DNA of 64,000 nt, taken from the NCBI RefSeq assembly GCF_024397855.1, contig NZ_CP073343.1, positions 1,426,001 to 1,490,000 on the forward strand, in the 5' to 3' direction. The notes beneath the pieces are model-generated. The model searched no databases. It was not told the DNA's origin and worked only from the letters and a program-made list of their open reading frames with translations. A program made the translations under genes and the position numbers. Positions 25,417 through 35,677 of the stretch are shown piece after piece (within the stretch, counting starts at the first letter, position 1; every line of letters begins with the position of its first letter). This DNA is from Marinomonas rhizomae (GTDB taxonomy: Bacteria; Pseudomonadota; Gammaproteobacteria; Pseudomonadales; Marinomonadaceae).

Positions 25417-26757
25417 TTATAGACCCAGTTTTTTCTCCAAATAATGGATGTTAACGCCACCAGCAATGAAATTTGAATCATTTACTAGGTCTTTTTGAAG
25501 CTCTATATTGGTTTTAATACCATCGATGAATGTTTCATCTAGAGCGCCAGAAAGGCGTTTTAGTGCAGCTGTACGATCAGGGGCATGACAAATGATTTTA
25601 GCAATCATTGAATCATACGTTGGTGGTACTGTGTAGCCGCTGTACAAATGAGAATCGACACGAACACCCATACCGCCTGGAGCATGGAAGTATTCCACTT
25701 TACCTGGGCAAGGCATGAAGGTTTTAGAGTCTTCTGCGTTGATACGAGACTCAACTGCGTGGCCGTTAAGCTTGATGTCTTCTTGTTTAAAAGATAAAGG
25801 CAAGCCGCTAGCAATACGAAGTTGTTCTTTAACGATGTCTACGCCCGTTACCATTTCAGTAACTGGATGTTCTACTTGAACGCGCGTGTTCATTTCGATG
25901 AAGTAGAAATTGCCGTCTTCGTATAGGAATTCGAACGTACCTGCACCGCGGTAGTTGATCTTGATACAAGCATCAACACACGCTTTTAAACATGCTTGAC
26001 GAGATTCTTCGTTTAGCATCGGTGCTGGCGCTTCTTCCAGTACTTTTTGATGGCGACGTTGCAAAGAGCAATCGCGATCGTAAAGGTGGACAGCATTGCC
26101 TTGACCGTCAGCCAATACTTGTACTTCGACGTGACGAGGGTTTTGTAGGAATTTTTCCATGTAAACCGTGCTGTCACCGAAGTAAGAACCTGCTTCAGAT
26201 TGCGTGATGCTGATGGATTTTAGTAGGCTGCCTTCGTTATGAACAACGCGCATACCACGACCACCACCGCCAGCCGCTGCTTTTACGATAACCGGAAAAC
26301 CGATCTCATTAGCAACACGGATGCACTCTTCAGGATCAGAAGGTACTGGACCGTTTGAGCCTGGAACGGTTGGTACACCGGCTTCTTTCATCGCTTTGAT
26401 TGCTGAAACTTTGTCACCCATTAGGCGGATGGTTTCAGCTTTAGGGCCGATGAAGGCAAAACCAGAGCGCTCAACTTGCTCTGCGAAATCCGCATTTTCT
26501 GCAAGGAAACCGTAGCCTGGGTGAATAGCTGAGGTATCTGTTAATTCCGCAGCGCTGATGATAGCTGGGATATTCAAATAACTTTGAGCTGATGGATTTG
26601 GTCCTATGCAGATAGACTCGTCTGCAAGGCGCACATGTAATAAGTCACGGTCAATCTTAGAGTGAACCGCAACGGTTTTGATACCGAGCTCTTTACACGC
26701 ACGTAAAATACGTAGCGCGATTTCGCCTCGGTTAGCAATCAATACCTTATCGAGCAT
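25417..26757 (-). CDS. accC: Biotin carboxylase subunit of acetyl-CoA carboxylase
   Basis: The 446-residue ATP-grasp enzyme carboxylates the biotin on AccB in the first committed step of fatty acid synthesis. It begins [25 protein letters not shown], has the glycine loop [15 protein letters not shown], the [18 protein letters not shown] strand and [18 protein letters not shown]. It follows accB by 20 bases in the standard accBC operon. Confidence 0.98.
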   Translation of the reverse strand: MLDKVLIANRGEIALRILRACKELGIKTVAVHSKIDRDLLHVRLADESICIGPNPSAQSYLNIPAIISAAELTDTSAIHPGYGFLAENADFAEQVERSGFAFIGPKAETIRLMGDKVSAIKAMKEAGVPTVPGSNGPVPSDPEECIRVANEIGFPVIVKAAAGGGGRGMRVVHNEGSLLKSISITQSEAGSYFGDSTVYMEKFLQNPRHVEVQVLADGQGNAVHLYDRDCSLQRRHQKVLEEAPAPMLNEESRQACLKACVDACIKINYRGAGTFEFLYEDGNFYFIEMNTRVQVEHPVTEMVTGVDIVKEQLRIASGLPLSFKQEDIKLNGHAVESRINAEDSKTFMPCPGKVEYFHAPGGMGVRVDSHLYSGYTVPPTYDSMIAKIICHAPDRTAALKRLSGALDETFIDGIKTNIELQKDLVNDSNFIAGGVNIHYLEKKLGL

Positions 26758-26777
26758 GATGAAACCTTTGCGTTGGA

Positions 26778-27224
26778 TTAAATGATAGTAATAAGAGGCT
26801 GGTCGAATTCAACTGGCTCGCCGTCTTCAACAAGGATCACGCCAATTGTACCAGACTTATCTGCTTCAATTTGGTTCATCATTTTCATTGCTTCAACGAT
26901 ACAGATAGTATCGCCAACGTTAACTTTTTGGCCTACTTCGATGAAAGGCTTAGCACCTGGCGCAGAAGACTTGTAATAAGTGCCGACCATTGGAGAGTTT
27001 ACAGTGTGACCTGCGATAGCAGCAGGTGCTTCAGGAGCTGCAGTAGGAGCGGTAGCTGGGGCAGCAGCAGGTGCTGACATCATTGGAGCGGCCATCATAG
27101 GTGCTTGAACTGGAGCACCACCACGACTAATACGAACAGCCTCTTCGCCTTCTTTGATTTCAATCTCGTAGACGTTAGATTCTTCTAAAAGTTCGATTAG
27201 CTTTTTGATTTTACGAATGTCCAT
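26778..27224 (-). CDS. accB: Biotin carboxyl carrier protein of acetyl-CoA carboxylase
   Basis: The 148-residue protein has an N-terminal helix and strand ([21 protein letters not shown]), an alanine- and proline-rich linker (about 37-70) and the biotinyl domain with [10 protein letters not shown], whose lysine carries the biotin. Length and domain order match E. coli AccB. It is the first gene of accB-accC. Confidence 0.98.
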   Translation of the reverse strand: MDIRKIKKLIELLEESNVYEIEIKEGEEAVRISRGGAPVQAPMMAAPMMSAPAAAPATAPTAAPEAPAAIAGHTVNSPMVGTYYKSSAPGAKPFIEVGQKVNVGDTICIVEAMKMMNQIEADKSGTIGVILVEDGEPVEFDQPLITII

Positions 27225-27494
27225 AATTACTCTCTTCTGTCTGTGTTGGTGTTTCAGTGCTTTATGTCGTCACTGACTATATAGGGACTTTTTAACGGTC
27301 TCTTTTATAAATTTGTTTACTGCTTGCCTTATCCAACAAACAGAGCTTTTATAAAAATAAGAATTGTAAAAGCTTGTAACTGGAAATTATCGATAAAAAG
27401 CGTGATATTGTCCAGTTATGCGGCAAAAAAACATAAAAATGTTTGTGTTGGTTGTTTTTTGATCCGATGTAAACTTGCTGTGTTTTTGTCTAAT

Positions 27495-29327
27495 TTACAG
27501 ACTAATAGCAAGGTTTAAACGATCTACTAGTGATGACTTTGACGGTTCTCCCATTAAGGTCAATTCCGTGCGTTCTGCGCCTTTTTTATCTAAGAATATC
27601 AGCGATGGCGGTCCAAATAAGTTGAACCTCTGCATCAATGCTTGGTTATTTGCTGAATTTTCAGTGACATCAACCCGAATTAACTGAACCTTGTTGAGTA
27701 GTGGTAATACGTCTGGTGAAGCAAACATATCTTCTAAAATCTTACAGCTGATGCACCAATCTGCATAAAGGTCCAAAACAATCGGTCGAGAATCTCCATT
27801 GGCAATAATTGCATCAAGCTCATTTAAATTCGTAATAGTGGCATCAAATAGCACTGGTTCTTCTACTATTGCTGCGGATGATGATAATTTTTTCAAGGGT
27901 TGTAGCGGGTTGCTGCTATTTATTGTGCCACCGATAAATTCAATGCTGCCAATAAGAAAAAAGATCAATACCAAGAGCCAACGAACTGGGTGCGAAGCAA
28001 CTCGGTAGGCCCGATGAATGAAATAGGCGCTTATTGCCAGCGCTAGAATACTCCATAGATACAAATGAGTGCTTATTGGCAACCAGCGAGTGACCAGCCA
28101 TATCGCCATCGCGAGCAAACCAAAGCCCATTAATACCTTGATGTCGTGAAGCCATTCACCATTTTTGGGTAAGATTTTAGGGCCAAACAATCCCACCAGT
28201 AAAAGTGGAACCCCCATCCCAATTGCCATAACAAATAACATCATTGCACCAAACCACGCATTGCCCTGACTGCTTATATAAAGCAAGGCGCCAGCAAGCG
28301 GTGCAGAGACGCAAGGTGACACAATCAGCGTTGATAAAACCCCCGCGATAAAAATACTAATCGTAGATTTCCACGCCGAATCTGTTTGATTATTTGGTAA
28401 CTGAAGGCGTTGCTGCCATGAACTGGGTAGTCTTATTTCATAAACACCAAACATAGCGAAAGCCAGTAACACAAAGATTGCCGCGCTGCCAATTAACAAT
28501 AAAGGGTTTTGTAACTGAGCCTGTAGATTGAGCTGAGTGCCAAAAATACCAACGAGTCCGCCAATAGCGGCGTAGGTTAATGCCATAGCCAGTACGTAAA
28601 CCGTGCTGTAATAAAACGCACCTAATCTTGAGTTGCGAGTACCCACTACAATAGCACTCACAATAGGTACCATAGGTAACACACATGGAGTGAGCGACAA
28701 GAGTAACCCCAAGCCAAACACCGCTATAATGGTAGCCCACAGATTATTCGAATTAAGTTGCTGGCTAACTGACTGTGCTTCAGAAGGGGCAATGCTTGAA
28801 TAAGTAATTTGAGCATTTTTTGTTTTGGTTTGAGATTCTGCTAGCTGCTTTTCTACTGCTGGTGATAGTGATGGAACTGTAAATTGAATGGGCATTTTTT
28901 GCGGTGCGTAACACAAACCTTTATCGGCACAACCTTGATAAGAGAGAACGGCATTCACCTGCGTGCCTGGCGCCAGTTTGATGTCGTAATAAATCGGCAC
29001 AGTGAATTGATCTCGATAAATGATTACTTCACCATAATAAGGGTCGTGTTTGGGGGTGCCGGCAGGAAATGGGGAGAAATGCAGTTTATCGGAGTGTTCA
29101 CCAGACAAAGCGAACTGTTCTTGGTATAAATAGTAGCCGTCATTGATTTGCCATGTTGCCGTTAACTTACCTTCTTTAGGGGCCGAAACAGACAGCTGAA
29201 ATGCTTGGTCGACGGGTAAAAAATCTGGTTCTGAAAGTCTTGATGTGGGACCGAAAGTGAAAGCGTAAGAAACGTTTTGCAGAGTCAATAAGAACAGTAG
29301 AACGAATAGGCGCATAAATATCTTCAA
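27495..29327 (-). CDS. dsbD: Thiol:disulfide interchange protein DsbD
   Basis: The 610-residue protein moves electrons from cytoplasmic thioredoxin to the periplasm. After a signal peptide come the periplasmic DsbD-alpha domain (CADKGLCYAPQKMPI), eight membrane helices with the cysteines of LLSLTPCVLPMVPI and LIVSPCVSAPLAGAL, and a C-terminal thioredoxin-like domain with LYADWCISCKILEDM. Its upstream neighbour is divergent. It is probably transcribed alone. Confidence 0.95.
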   Translation of the reverse strand: MKIFMRLFVLLFLLTLQNVSYAFTFGPTSRLSEPDFLPVDQAFQLSVSAPKEGKLTATWQINDGYYLYQEQFALSGEHSDKLHFSPFPAGTPKHDPYYGEVIIYRDQFTVPIYYDIKLAPGTQVNAVLSYQGCADKGLCYAPQKMPIQFTVPSLSPAVEKQLAESQTKTKNAQITYSSIAPSEAQSVSQQLNSNNLWATIIAVFGLGLLLSLTPCVLPMVPIVSAIVVGTRNSRLGAFYYSTVYVLAMALTYAAIGGLVGIFGTQLNLQAQLQNPLLLIGSAAIFVLLAFAMFGVYEIRLPSSWQQRLQLPNNQTDSAWKSTISIFIAGVLSTLIVSPCVSAPLAGALLYISSQGNAWFGAMMLFVMAIGMGVPLLLVGLFGPKILPKNGEWLHDIKVLMGFGLLAMAIWLVTRWLPISTHLYLWSILALAISAYFIHRAYRVASHPVRWLLVLIFFLIGSIEFIGGTINSSNPLQPLKKLSSSAAIVEEPVLFDATITNLNELDAIIANGDSRPIVLDLYADWCISCKILEDMFASPDVLPLLNKVQLIRVDVTENSANNQALMQRFNLFGPPSLIFLDKKGAERTELTLMGEPSKSSLVDRLNLAISL

Positions 29328-29425
29328 TCAAGTTGTACGTGTAGTGTAAATCCATATTTCACCACGTTGAGTATAAGGTGTAGACTACCAATCCACCTTT
29401 AAGTTGCCAATTGCAAGGGGGCAAA

Positions 29426-30274
29426 TTGAGTAAAAACCTAGTTTCTTTTCTAATTGTTGCGATTTTCCTGACAGGCTGTCAGGAAAATGTCAGAACAACA
29501 GAGAAAAGTCAGCCTGTTGAAGAAGTGGTAGAGTCAAAAGCAGCACCAGAAAACGCTGTTGCTGACAAAACGGTAGATGTTGAACAATCCACACCAACAA
29601 AGAAATCGTCACCGAAAGCAGTAAAAGCCCCAACAGCTTTTGAACGCTTGACTCAACGCTTAATTGAACAGGGTGAAACAGCATTGTCTGCTCAGCGACT
29701 TTTAACGCCAGTGGATGACAACGCCAACTTATACTTTCAAGCTGCTCTAGGTCGTGATCCTGGTAATTTTAAAGCCATACAAGGTATAACCGCCATTGTT
29801 GATGTCTACACTCAGTGGGCATGGCAAGCGGCAAAAGACCGCAATTATAAACAAGCAGAACGTTATTTGGATTCTGCTCGTTCTGTGAATCCTGAAGATC
29901 CTGCCATTGTAGAAATGTCCTCGCGAGTGAGTGACTTAAAAACCAGACGAGAACAGGCCGCGAGAGTGTCGAAAGCGAAATCAGAATTGAGGAATACAAA
30001 AGAACTTGTATCGGAAGAGCCAAAATCATTAAAAGAAGATCAGTTTTTATTGCCAGAAACACTTTTTAGTTTGAGCGAAGATGAGATAATCGCAAAGATT
30101 CAGCCTATTATAGAAGAAGTGGCGAAAACAGATCGGCCACTTGCCATTTACTGGCCAAATGACAAAGAAGCACGTTTGATTTATCAAATTATTAACAGCC
30201 GTGTTCCCGAATTTCGTGTACGTGCGATGACCTATCATCGTGCTGATTACATGGTCGAATTACAACAAGATTAA
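29426..30274 (+). CDS. Lipoprotein of unknown function
   Basis: From the TTG at 29426 the 282-residue protein reads MSKNLVSFLIVAIFLTGCQE, with a lipobox LTGC and lipidated Cys18; the AAGGGGG upstream fits this start better than the TTG at 29411. After a charged linker it has an alpha-helical region resembling TPR units (YFQAALGRDPGNFKAIQGITAI, then RNYKQAERYLDSARSVNPEDPAI) and a C-terminal alpha/beta segment. It is 12 bases upstream of the DUF2333 gene, which suggests an envelope role for the pair. Confidence 0.75.
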   Translation: MSKNLVSFLIVAIFLTGCQENVRTTEKSQPVEEVVESKAAPENAVADKTVDVEQSTPTKKSSPKAVKAPTAFERLTQRLIEQGETALSAQRLLTPVDDNANLYFQAALGRDPGNFKAIQGITAIVDVYTQWAWQAAKDRNYKQAERYLDSARSVNPEDPAIVEMSSRVSDLKTRREQAARVSKAKSELRNTKELVSEEPKSLKEDQFLLPETLFSLSEDEIIAKIQPIIEEVAKTDRPLAIYWPNDKEARLIYQIINSRVPEFRVRAMTYHRADYMVELQQD

Positions 30275-30286
30275 GGTAGGTCAACA

Positions 30287-31303
30287 ATGTCGTGGTTAGC
30301 AAATAAGTTACAAGGTCTAAAGCCAAGCTTTAATTTCTCAAGTGTCGGAAAAGTCGCCGCAGTGGCTGTGCTCATTGCCGCTGTATTGTTGAGCTTTTTG
30401 GGCATGTATTGGAGTAATGAACCAGATCAGTTTGATGTGGTTGCCACCGCAAAAGAAAAAGCCACAGAGCGTGGTTACCTAAATAACAGTAAAAAGCTGG
30501 TGCCAGGTTACACAACAGCCAGCACACTGCACACCATTATGGAGACTTTACTGGATAAACCGGGTGGATTTATTAGTAACGACGTAATGCCGCCTGGCGT
30601 ATTTATGGACAACATGCCGGCCTGGGAATTTGGTGTGCTTGTACAATCTCGTGATTTAGCCAGAGCCTTCCGCAAAGAATTTAGCCGCTCCCAGTCTCAG
30701 TCCACAGAAGACGTGAACTTGAAAATCGCCGAGCCACAATTTAACTTCGACAACAAAAGCTGGGCTTTACCGTCTAGTGAAAGTGAATATCGTCGAGGCA
30801 ATAAAGAGTTAATGGAATACCTTGATCGTTTAGCGGGTCAATCAAACAACAAAGCACAATTTTACGCCCGTGCTGATAACCTTTCAGACTGGTTGTCAGA
30901 TGTCAGCACTCGTCTTGGTAGCTTGTCTCAGCGTCTATCAGCAAGTGTCATTGAAGATAAACCACAGTTGGAATCAGACGAAAATACCCGTTACGTGCGT
31001 ACACCTTGGTCAAAAGTCGACGATGTTTTCTACGAAGCACGCGGTACAAGCTGGGCACTAATTCACATGCTAAAAGCCGTAGAAGTGGATTTTATTTATA
31101 CCTTACAAGACAAAAATGCATTGGTAAGCTTGCGTCAAATCATTCGTGAATTGGAAGCAACCCAATCAAGTATTTGGTCACCGTTTATCTTAAATGGTAG
31201 TGGCTTTGGTGTATTGGCAAACCATTCCTTGGTTATGGCGTCCTACATTGCACGTGCTAACACCGCCATTATTGACTTACGTCGTTTGCTCGAACAAGGC
31301 TAG
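30287..31303 (+). CDS. DUF2333 family membrane-anchored protein
   Basis: The 338-residue protein has one membrane anchor (about residues 21-42, VAAVAVLIAAVLLSFLGMYW) and a large periplasmic part with the DUF2333 segments LVPGYTTASTLHTIMETLLDKPGG and NMPAWEFGVLVQSRDLARAF. The family is uncharacterised and, from memory, frequent in Pseudomonas and Oceanospirillales. AGGTAGG precedes the ATG. It is co-directional with the lipoprotein gene and with the acetyltransferase 8 bases after. Confidence 0.85.
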   Translation: MSWLANKLQGLKPSFNFSSVGKVAAVAVLIAAVLLSFLGMYWSNEPDQFDVVATAKEKATERGYLNNSKKLVPGYTTASTLHTIMETLLDKPGGFISNDVMPPGVFMDNMPAWEFGVLVQSRDLARAFRKEFSRSQSQSTEDVNLKIAEPQFNFDNKSWALPSSESEYRRGNKELMEYLDRLAGQSNNKAQFYARADNLSDWLSDVSTRLGSLSQRLSASVIEDKPQLESDENTRYVRTPWSKVDDVFYEARGTSWALIHMLKAVEVDFIYTLQDKNALVSLRQIIRELEATQSSIWSPFILNGSGFGVLANHSLVMASYIARANTAIIDLRRLLEQG

Positions 31304-31310
31304 CGTATTC

Positions 31311-31814
31311 ATGTCAACCAGTTACAGCAAGGGGATTCGTCTAGCCGAACTAGACGACGCCCCTGCAATATTAGACGTCTTTCAACACTGCGATCTTTTC
31401 TCCACCACTGGGCATCGACAAGATAACATTGGCTTGATCGATGTTATTGACTGGCTAGAAAGCGTCACTGACAAGCATCCAATGTTAGTCTTAGAAGAAC
31501 AGGGCAACGTCATCGCTTGGTGCTCAGTCGAACCCTTCTATGGCTTGCCCTCTTTCGATTCCGCCTGTGAAATCAGTGTTTACGTCTCCCCAGATAGCCA
31601 AGGAAAAGGCATTGGTACACAACTACTTCAATACCTAGAAACCAACCGATCAACACTTGGTTTTACTCACCTTATCGCCTACATCTACGCCAGCAACCTC
31701 GACAGCCAAAGCTTCTTCACTCGTCAGGGGTTTGAGCAATGGGGATTGCTGCCGAATATTGCCCAGAATGAACAGATTAAAGAAGACGTGTTTTTGTTGG
31801 GAAGAGAGTTTTAG
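31311..31814 (+). CDS. GNAT acetyltransferase, phosphinothricin-acetyltransferase-like
   Basis: The 167-residue protein begins GIRLAELDDAPAILDVFQ, has a WCSVEPFYGLPSFDSACEISVYVSPDSQGKGIGTQLLQYL segment with the acetyl-CoA loop Q-G-K-G-I-G, and ends with an ASNLDSQSFFTRQGFEQWG motif. This resembles the Pat/MnaT group that acetylates small amines, methionine sulfone or phosphinothricin. It may be transcribed with the DUF2333 gene. Confidence 0.85.
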   Translation: MSTSYSKGIRLAELDDAPAILDVFQHCDLFSTTGHRQDNIGLIDVIDWLESVTDKHPMLVLEEQGNVIAWCSVEPFYGLPSFDSACEISVYVSPDSQGKGIGTQLLQYLETNRSTLGFTHLIAYIYASNLDSQSFFTRQGFEQWGLLPNIAQNEQIKEDVFLLGREF

Positions 31815-32198
31815 CTGTTTGGTTTTATCGAGTTCCTCCTTAAGTTCAGCTCCTTAGTACTTCATGTTTTATTCCCCTCTTTAATTTAGGAGAAAGTTGA
31901 GCGAGTAACTTTGTCTAGCGACATAAAAGTCACCAAAAAAAGAACTTTAGCTCCTGATTTATCGCGTGGAAATTCGATTATTCCCCTACGCCGCTTATAT
32001 CGTAAGATATAGGTTGCAATATTTCCAAGTAGTTCTGAAATTCTATAACGTCATATAATTGGCATCCTACAAAAATAGAAACCAAAGCTGCAGCTGTGCA
32101 AGTGGGGATTGCAATGTACTCTCTAAAGTTTGTTGTTCGTTTTGTCTGACAAAACGAACAACAAACGGGTTATTAATATCTTTGTCTAATGAAAAGCT
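31815..32198. other. Intergenic region between convergent genes
   Basis: No gene is found in about 380 bases. It includes TATATC-GTAA-GATATA (31996-32011) and the long palindrome at 32128-32166, both of which may end transcription. The rest has no recognisable signal. Confidence 0.5.
32128..32166. repeat. 39-bp perfect palindrome
   Basis: Two 19-bp arms, beginning GTTTGTTGTTCG and ending CGAACAACAAAC, mirror each other exactly around a single T at 32147. It lies 33 bases after the stop of the 871-residue fusion gene. As RNA it would form a very stable hairpin, but neither flank has a clear run of T, so whether it is a terminator, a binding site or a relic of an element is open. Confidence 0.85.
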
Positions 32199-34814
32199 TT
32201 ATTTTTGAAAAATAAAGCTTTCTGTTTCCAGCAATTTTTTGGTCCAGATATCATAGGCTTTTGGAAGTAAGTGGAGCCTATCACCTTCAAATAGGTTTTC
32301 TTTTATCTCTCCTTGCTTGTCCAGTAAAGTTGAGAATAAGTCAACGTACTGAGTATTCGGCCGCGTTTTAGCGAGACGTATTAATTGTTTGTTGGTTTGT
32401 TCTATGGTTGCCCGCATTTTCGAGCGAGTTGGGCTGCATTTGATGCTGATTAAAGTGACCGGAGTGCCAGGCAGGTGGCGATCTATTTTTTGGAGTAATT
32501 CAATATATAGATCGACTACTTTGTTGCTATCACAGTGGTTGCCAATATCATTGTCACCAGCATAAATAACCATAGAGCGTGGCTTATGTGGCAGGATGAT
32601 ACGTTCAAAGTAGTAGACACAAGCTTCTAATGTTGCACCACGAAACCCTAAGTTAATAGCGTTTTTGTCACGGAAGTTATGAGTGAAATCATGCCATAAT
32701 CTAACAGTAGAGGAGCCATAAAATGCCACTGGCTGCTCTTTGTATTCTTGATAGGCTAGGTGGAACTCGAGTTCACGAACATCCGATTCGAACTCTACAT
32801 CGATTTGATTCAAGCTCATTACATTAGAGAGATAGCCGTTTTTACCACTGAATATTGGGTATTGACGAATTTCTCGTGATAGCTCAACCGCTTCGTTAAC
32901 ATAACCCTTGTATTCTTCTTGGTAAGCCGCTAAAAATTGCGCTAAGGCTTTCTTATCCGTGTAATCTACTCTGCTGGACAGTTTAAATGCCGGTTTGATG
33001 ATGACTGTATACAGGTTGTGATCGGCGCGTTTATCAAAGTTTGCTACCACAATCGGCACAATCCAAGGCTCTTCAGTTCCCATGGAGCCAGCGAGTTCAA
33101 AGGCGTGAGGTAAGAAGGCACCTGGAGATTGCTGCGTGCTAAAACTTTGTCCTTCAGGTGAAATCATTAGCGGGAAGTTCTTATTCAAAGTGTCTTGGGA
33201 GTTTTTGATAAATTCATCGTACTCAGGAGTATCTTTTGCTAGGTCCTCCCAGCTATTAATGAAGATATTTCCAAATCGCCCGTAAAAATCATCACGCCAG
33301 AATTCACTCTCTTTACTACGGCGAACAACACGTTGCCCTGAAATACCGTATTGTTTGTCAATGATCATTGAGCTAATAAATTGCGCATCCATAGAGAAGC
33401 GGAATCCGTTTGGTAAACGGTTAGTCGGTGAACCTAATAAGTGATTGTAAATAAACAGAGAGCCAGTTTTTTTAGGTAGGTTTTCCAGTCCTTTTACGAC
33501 ATAAGGTACTTGTTGGAAGGCTTGCTTAAAAAGCTCGGTACTTAAACGTCTAGCATCTAGTGCTGGTGTGTCTTTTGGTAAGCTGTTGATGGTGTCATAG
33601 ACATTTTGTAGATGACGATAAAATGCATTTTCACGCTGTAAGTCTTTCAGAATATCCAAACACATACCAGAAATGGTTCTTTCTAACACGCAGCCAAAAT
33701 GCAGGCATTTGTAAAGAACACCAAATGCTTCATCTGTGGTAATGGCACTTTTGAGCAATTCGCTGACTTTATACAGAGGAGAGCTAACGGGTAATAGTGC
33801 CGCGTTTTGGTCGATTACGTTGCTTACAGCTAGCACTTCATCGTTGGCGATTTGTGAAAGATAGCGCATTCTCGCGGCTAATAAATGAGCACCAATCAGC
33901 CAAATAAGGCGGTATAGGTATTTGATCGAAAATTTTGGGTTATCTTCGAATATTTCTAATAAATCATCCCGCTTGATAAAGAGAATGCTGCTGTCTCTAG
34001 AGGAGATGATGGAAGTGCGGTTTTTCATTTCTTTATTTTGGGTTGCCCAAGCCAAAACGGTTCCAGTTCGAGAGATGGTGCGAGTGGTAATAATATCGCC
34101 AGAGTCCGTTTGATAACTAATGACAACTTTGCCTTTAATTAGAATGTATAAGCCATTAGCAGGCTGATCTTGTTGGCTTAAAATGTCACCTTGATGCGCC
34201 AATAAAATCGACGATTTTTTGGCTAAAGCGTGTATTTCCGCTTGGGTGAAAGTTTCACAAAACGGTGCGTAGTTTAATAGACTGATAGCATCTTTTAGTG
34301 CATGAACTTGCGTTTCGGAGTCGATTAATGGGCGTGTTTCTTCAAAAGCCAATGATTCATTGGAAAAGAAAGGGTGCGTTTGATTTTGTACATTGGTGAG
34401 AACGGGTAAGGATTCTTGGTAAACAAATTGTAGAAATTGATTGGCGAAAGACAGATTGGCATCAAGAATTTTTTGTAACTCAAGAATGGGCCAATAGAGC
34501 AACTTGGAAGACTTGGTTGCTGTGAATGTAGTTGCATAGCGAGAAGGGTGGCGAAAAGCAGACCAGCCAATAGGAGAAAGAAGGTTGCTTATCATACCGA
34601 CATTATAAGATTTACCAGTATCTTGCAGTGGAACCGAAATGGCCACTTCGCCTTCTAGAAGAAAATAGATATTCTGACCAATCTCAAATTGTTTTGCTAG
34701 GATGTCGCCAGCTTTGAGCGTTTTTACAGCCGCTAGATCCGTTAAGGAAGTGGCTAGCTCGGCATCAATGTCTGCCATAAAAGGAAATGCATTTATGTGT
34801 TTTGTAATGTCCAT
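32199..34814 (-). CDS. Fusion of two cNMP-binding domains, an acyltransferase and an SGNH hydrolase
   Basis: This 871-residue protein has four parts. Residues about 10-130 and 185-310 are cyclic-nucleotide-binding-like domains (GQNIYFLLEGEVAIS, and NGLYILIKGKVVISYQ). After a helical linker (310-430), residues about 440-640 resemble a glycerophosphate-type acyltransferase: IYNHLLGSP with NH at 457-458 and LMISPEGQSF near 549-558. Residues about 690-865 form an SGNH/GDSL hydrolase with block I FYGSSTVRLW (Ser702), block III YAGDNDIG (Asn755) and block V GDRLHL (Asp845, His848). There is no signal peptide, so it should be cytosolic. A lipid or acyl-ester remodelling enzyme controlled by a nucleotide is the natural reading, but this is inference. 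Confidence 0.8.
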   Translation of the reverse strand: MDITKHINAFPFMADIDAELATSLTDLAAVKTLKAGDILAKQFEIGQNIYFLLEGEVAISVPLQDTGKSYNVGMISNLLSPIGWSAFRHPSRYATTFTATKSSKLLYWPILELQKILDANLSFANQFLQFVYQESLPVLTNVQNQTHPFFSNESLAFEETRPLIDSETQVHALKDAISLLNYAPFCETFTQAEIHALAKKSSILLAHQGDILSQQDQPANGLYILIKGKVVISYQTDSGDIITTRTISRTGTVLAWATQNKEMKNRTSIISSRDSSILFIKRDDLLEIFEDNPKFSIKYLYRLIWLIGAHLLAARMRYLSQIANDEVLAVSNVIDQNAALLPVSSPLYKVSELLKSAITTDEAFGVLYKCLHFGCVLERTISGMCLDILKDLQRENAFYRHLQNVYDTINSLPKDTPALDARRLSTELFKQAFQQVPYVVKGLENLPKKTGSLFIYNHLLGSPTNRLPNGFRFSMDAQFISSMIIDKQYGISGQRVVRRSKESEFWRDDFYGRFGNIFINSWEDLAKDTPEYDEFIKNSQDTLNKNFPLMISPEGQSFSTQQSPGAFLPHAFELAGSMGTEEPWIVPIVVANFDKRADHNLYTVIIKPAFKLSSRVDYTDKKALAQFLAAYQEEYKGYVNEAVELSREIRQYPIFSGKNGYLSNVMSLNQIDVEFESDVRELEFHLAYQEYKEQPVAFYGSSTVRLWHDFTHNFRDKNAINLGFRGATLEACVYYFERIILPHKPRSMVIYAGDNDIGNHCDSNKVVDLYIELLQKIDRHLPGTPVTLISIKCSPTRSKMRATIEQTNKQLIRLAKTRPNTQYVDLFSTLLDKQGEIKENLFEGDRLHLLPKAYDIWTKKLLETESFIFQK

Positions 34815-34840
34815 TTTTTTACCTCAAATCTGGTATTGCC

Positions 34841-35449
34841 CTAGTTTGGACGAGTTATCGTTACTGTCTCGCCTAAAAGTGCGTAGTCATCGCCACCTAG
34901 TCGTGCAAGAGGGTTGAGTTTTTCGTTATTGATGTAGATTCGAGCGTTTTCTTCAGTAACAAGATCTTCATCAACGTATAAGTCTGTTATTTCCAAATAA
35001 ATGGCATTGAACGATGCATTGCCTAATGTATGCATGTCGAACAATTTGCAGTGCAGAGCGACTTTTGCTTCTTTAATTCTGGGTAAAGTGGCGGTGAAAT
35101 CGGTAAGTGACAAACCGGTTGTAGGTAGTTCAGATTCACCATACGATAATGTCGCAGCACTTTGATTTACTGCATTAACCAGATCCCCATTCGGAACATG
35201 CAAAACACATTCCTTTTCTCTCACTAGGTTGTGTTTAGTGTCTTTGGCGACATCCGTCGTTTTGTTGCCAATTGAGACCATTAATAGGGCAGGATCAGAA
35301 GAGATAGGAGCAAAGTAAGAGAATGGGGCGAGGTTGAAGCTCTCGTTTTCATTTTTGGTCATGATCCACGCAATCGGGCGTGGTGTAATTGTCTGAGTGA
35401 TCAGATGATAGCGCTGATTGCCGCTTAGTTGATCAAACTGGAAACGCAT
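34841..35449 (-). CDS. Flavin reductase-fold FMN-binding protein
   Basis: The 202-residue protein belongs to the flavin-reductase-like (DIM6/NTAB) family. It has ITPRPIAWIMTKNENESFNLAPFSYFAPISSDPALLMVSIGNK near the N-terminus, the FMN-binding part, and then KDTKHNLVREKECVLHVP. Such proteins bind FMN and reduce flavin or act as two-component oxygenase partners. It lies 26 bases upstream of the fusion gene on the same strand, so the two are probably co-transcribed. The substrate is unknown. Confidence 0.85.
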   Translation of the reverse strand: MRFQFDQLSGNQRYHLITQTITPRPIAWIMTKNENESFNLAPFSYFAPISSDPALLMVSIGNKTTDVAKDTKHNLVREKECVLHVPNGDLVNAVNQSAATLSYGESELPTTGLSLTDFTATLPRIKEAKVALHCKLFDMHTLGNASFNAIYLEITDLYVDEDLVTEENARIYINNEKLNPLARLGGDDYALLGETVTITRPN

Positions 35450-35677
35450 AGACTTCCCCGTCGTTATGAAACATTACTTGTTAAATTACTACAAATACCA
35501 ATCCATTGTGAATCTTTGAATGGAAACTTATGAAATTTATTGTAAAAAGGCCGTTCAGGATAGGTGAAGCGATTATAAGAGCCAACTCAATATGTTATGA
35601 ATTCCAGAAAGTAAAAACTAGAAGGCAGAAGGCTCTTAATTGGTAGGAGTGTTGTTTGTTTTTTTTAGGTCTTTAGA

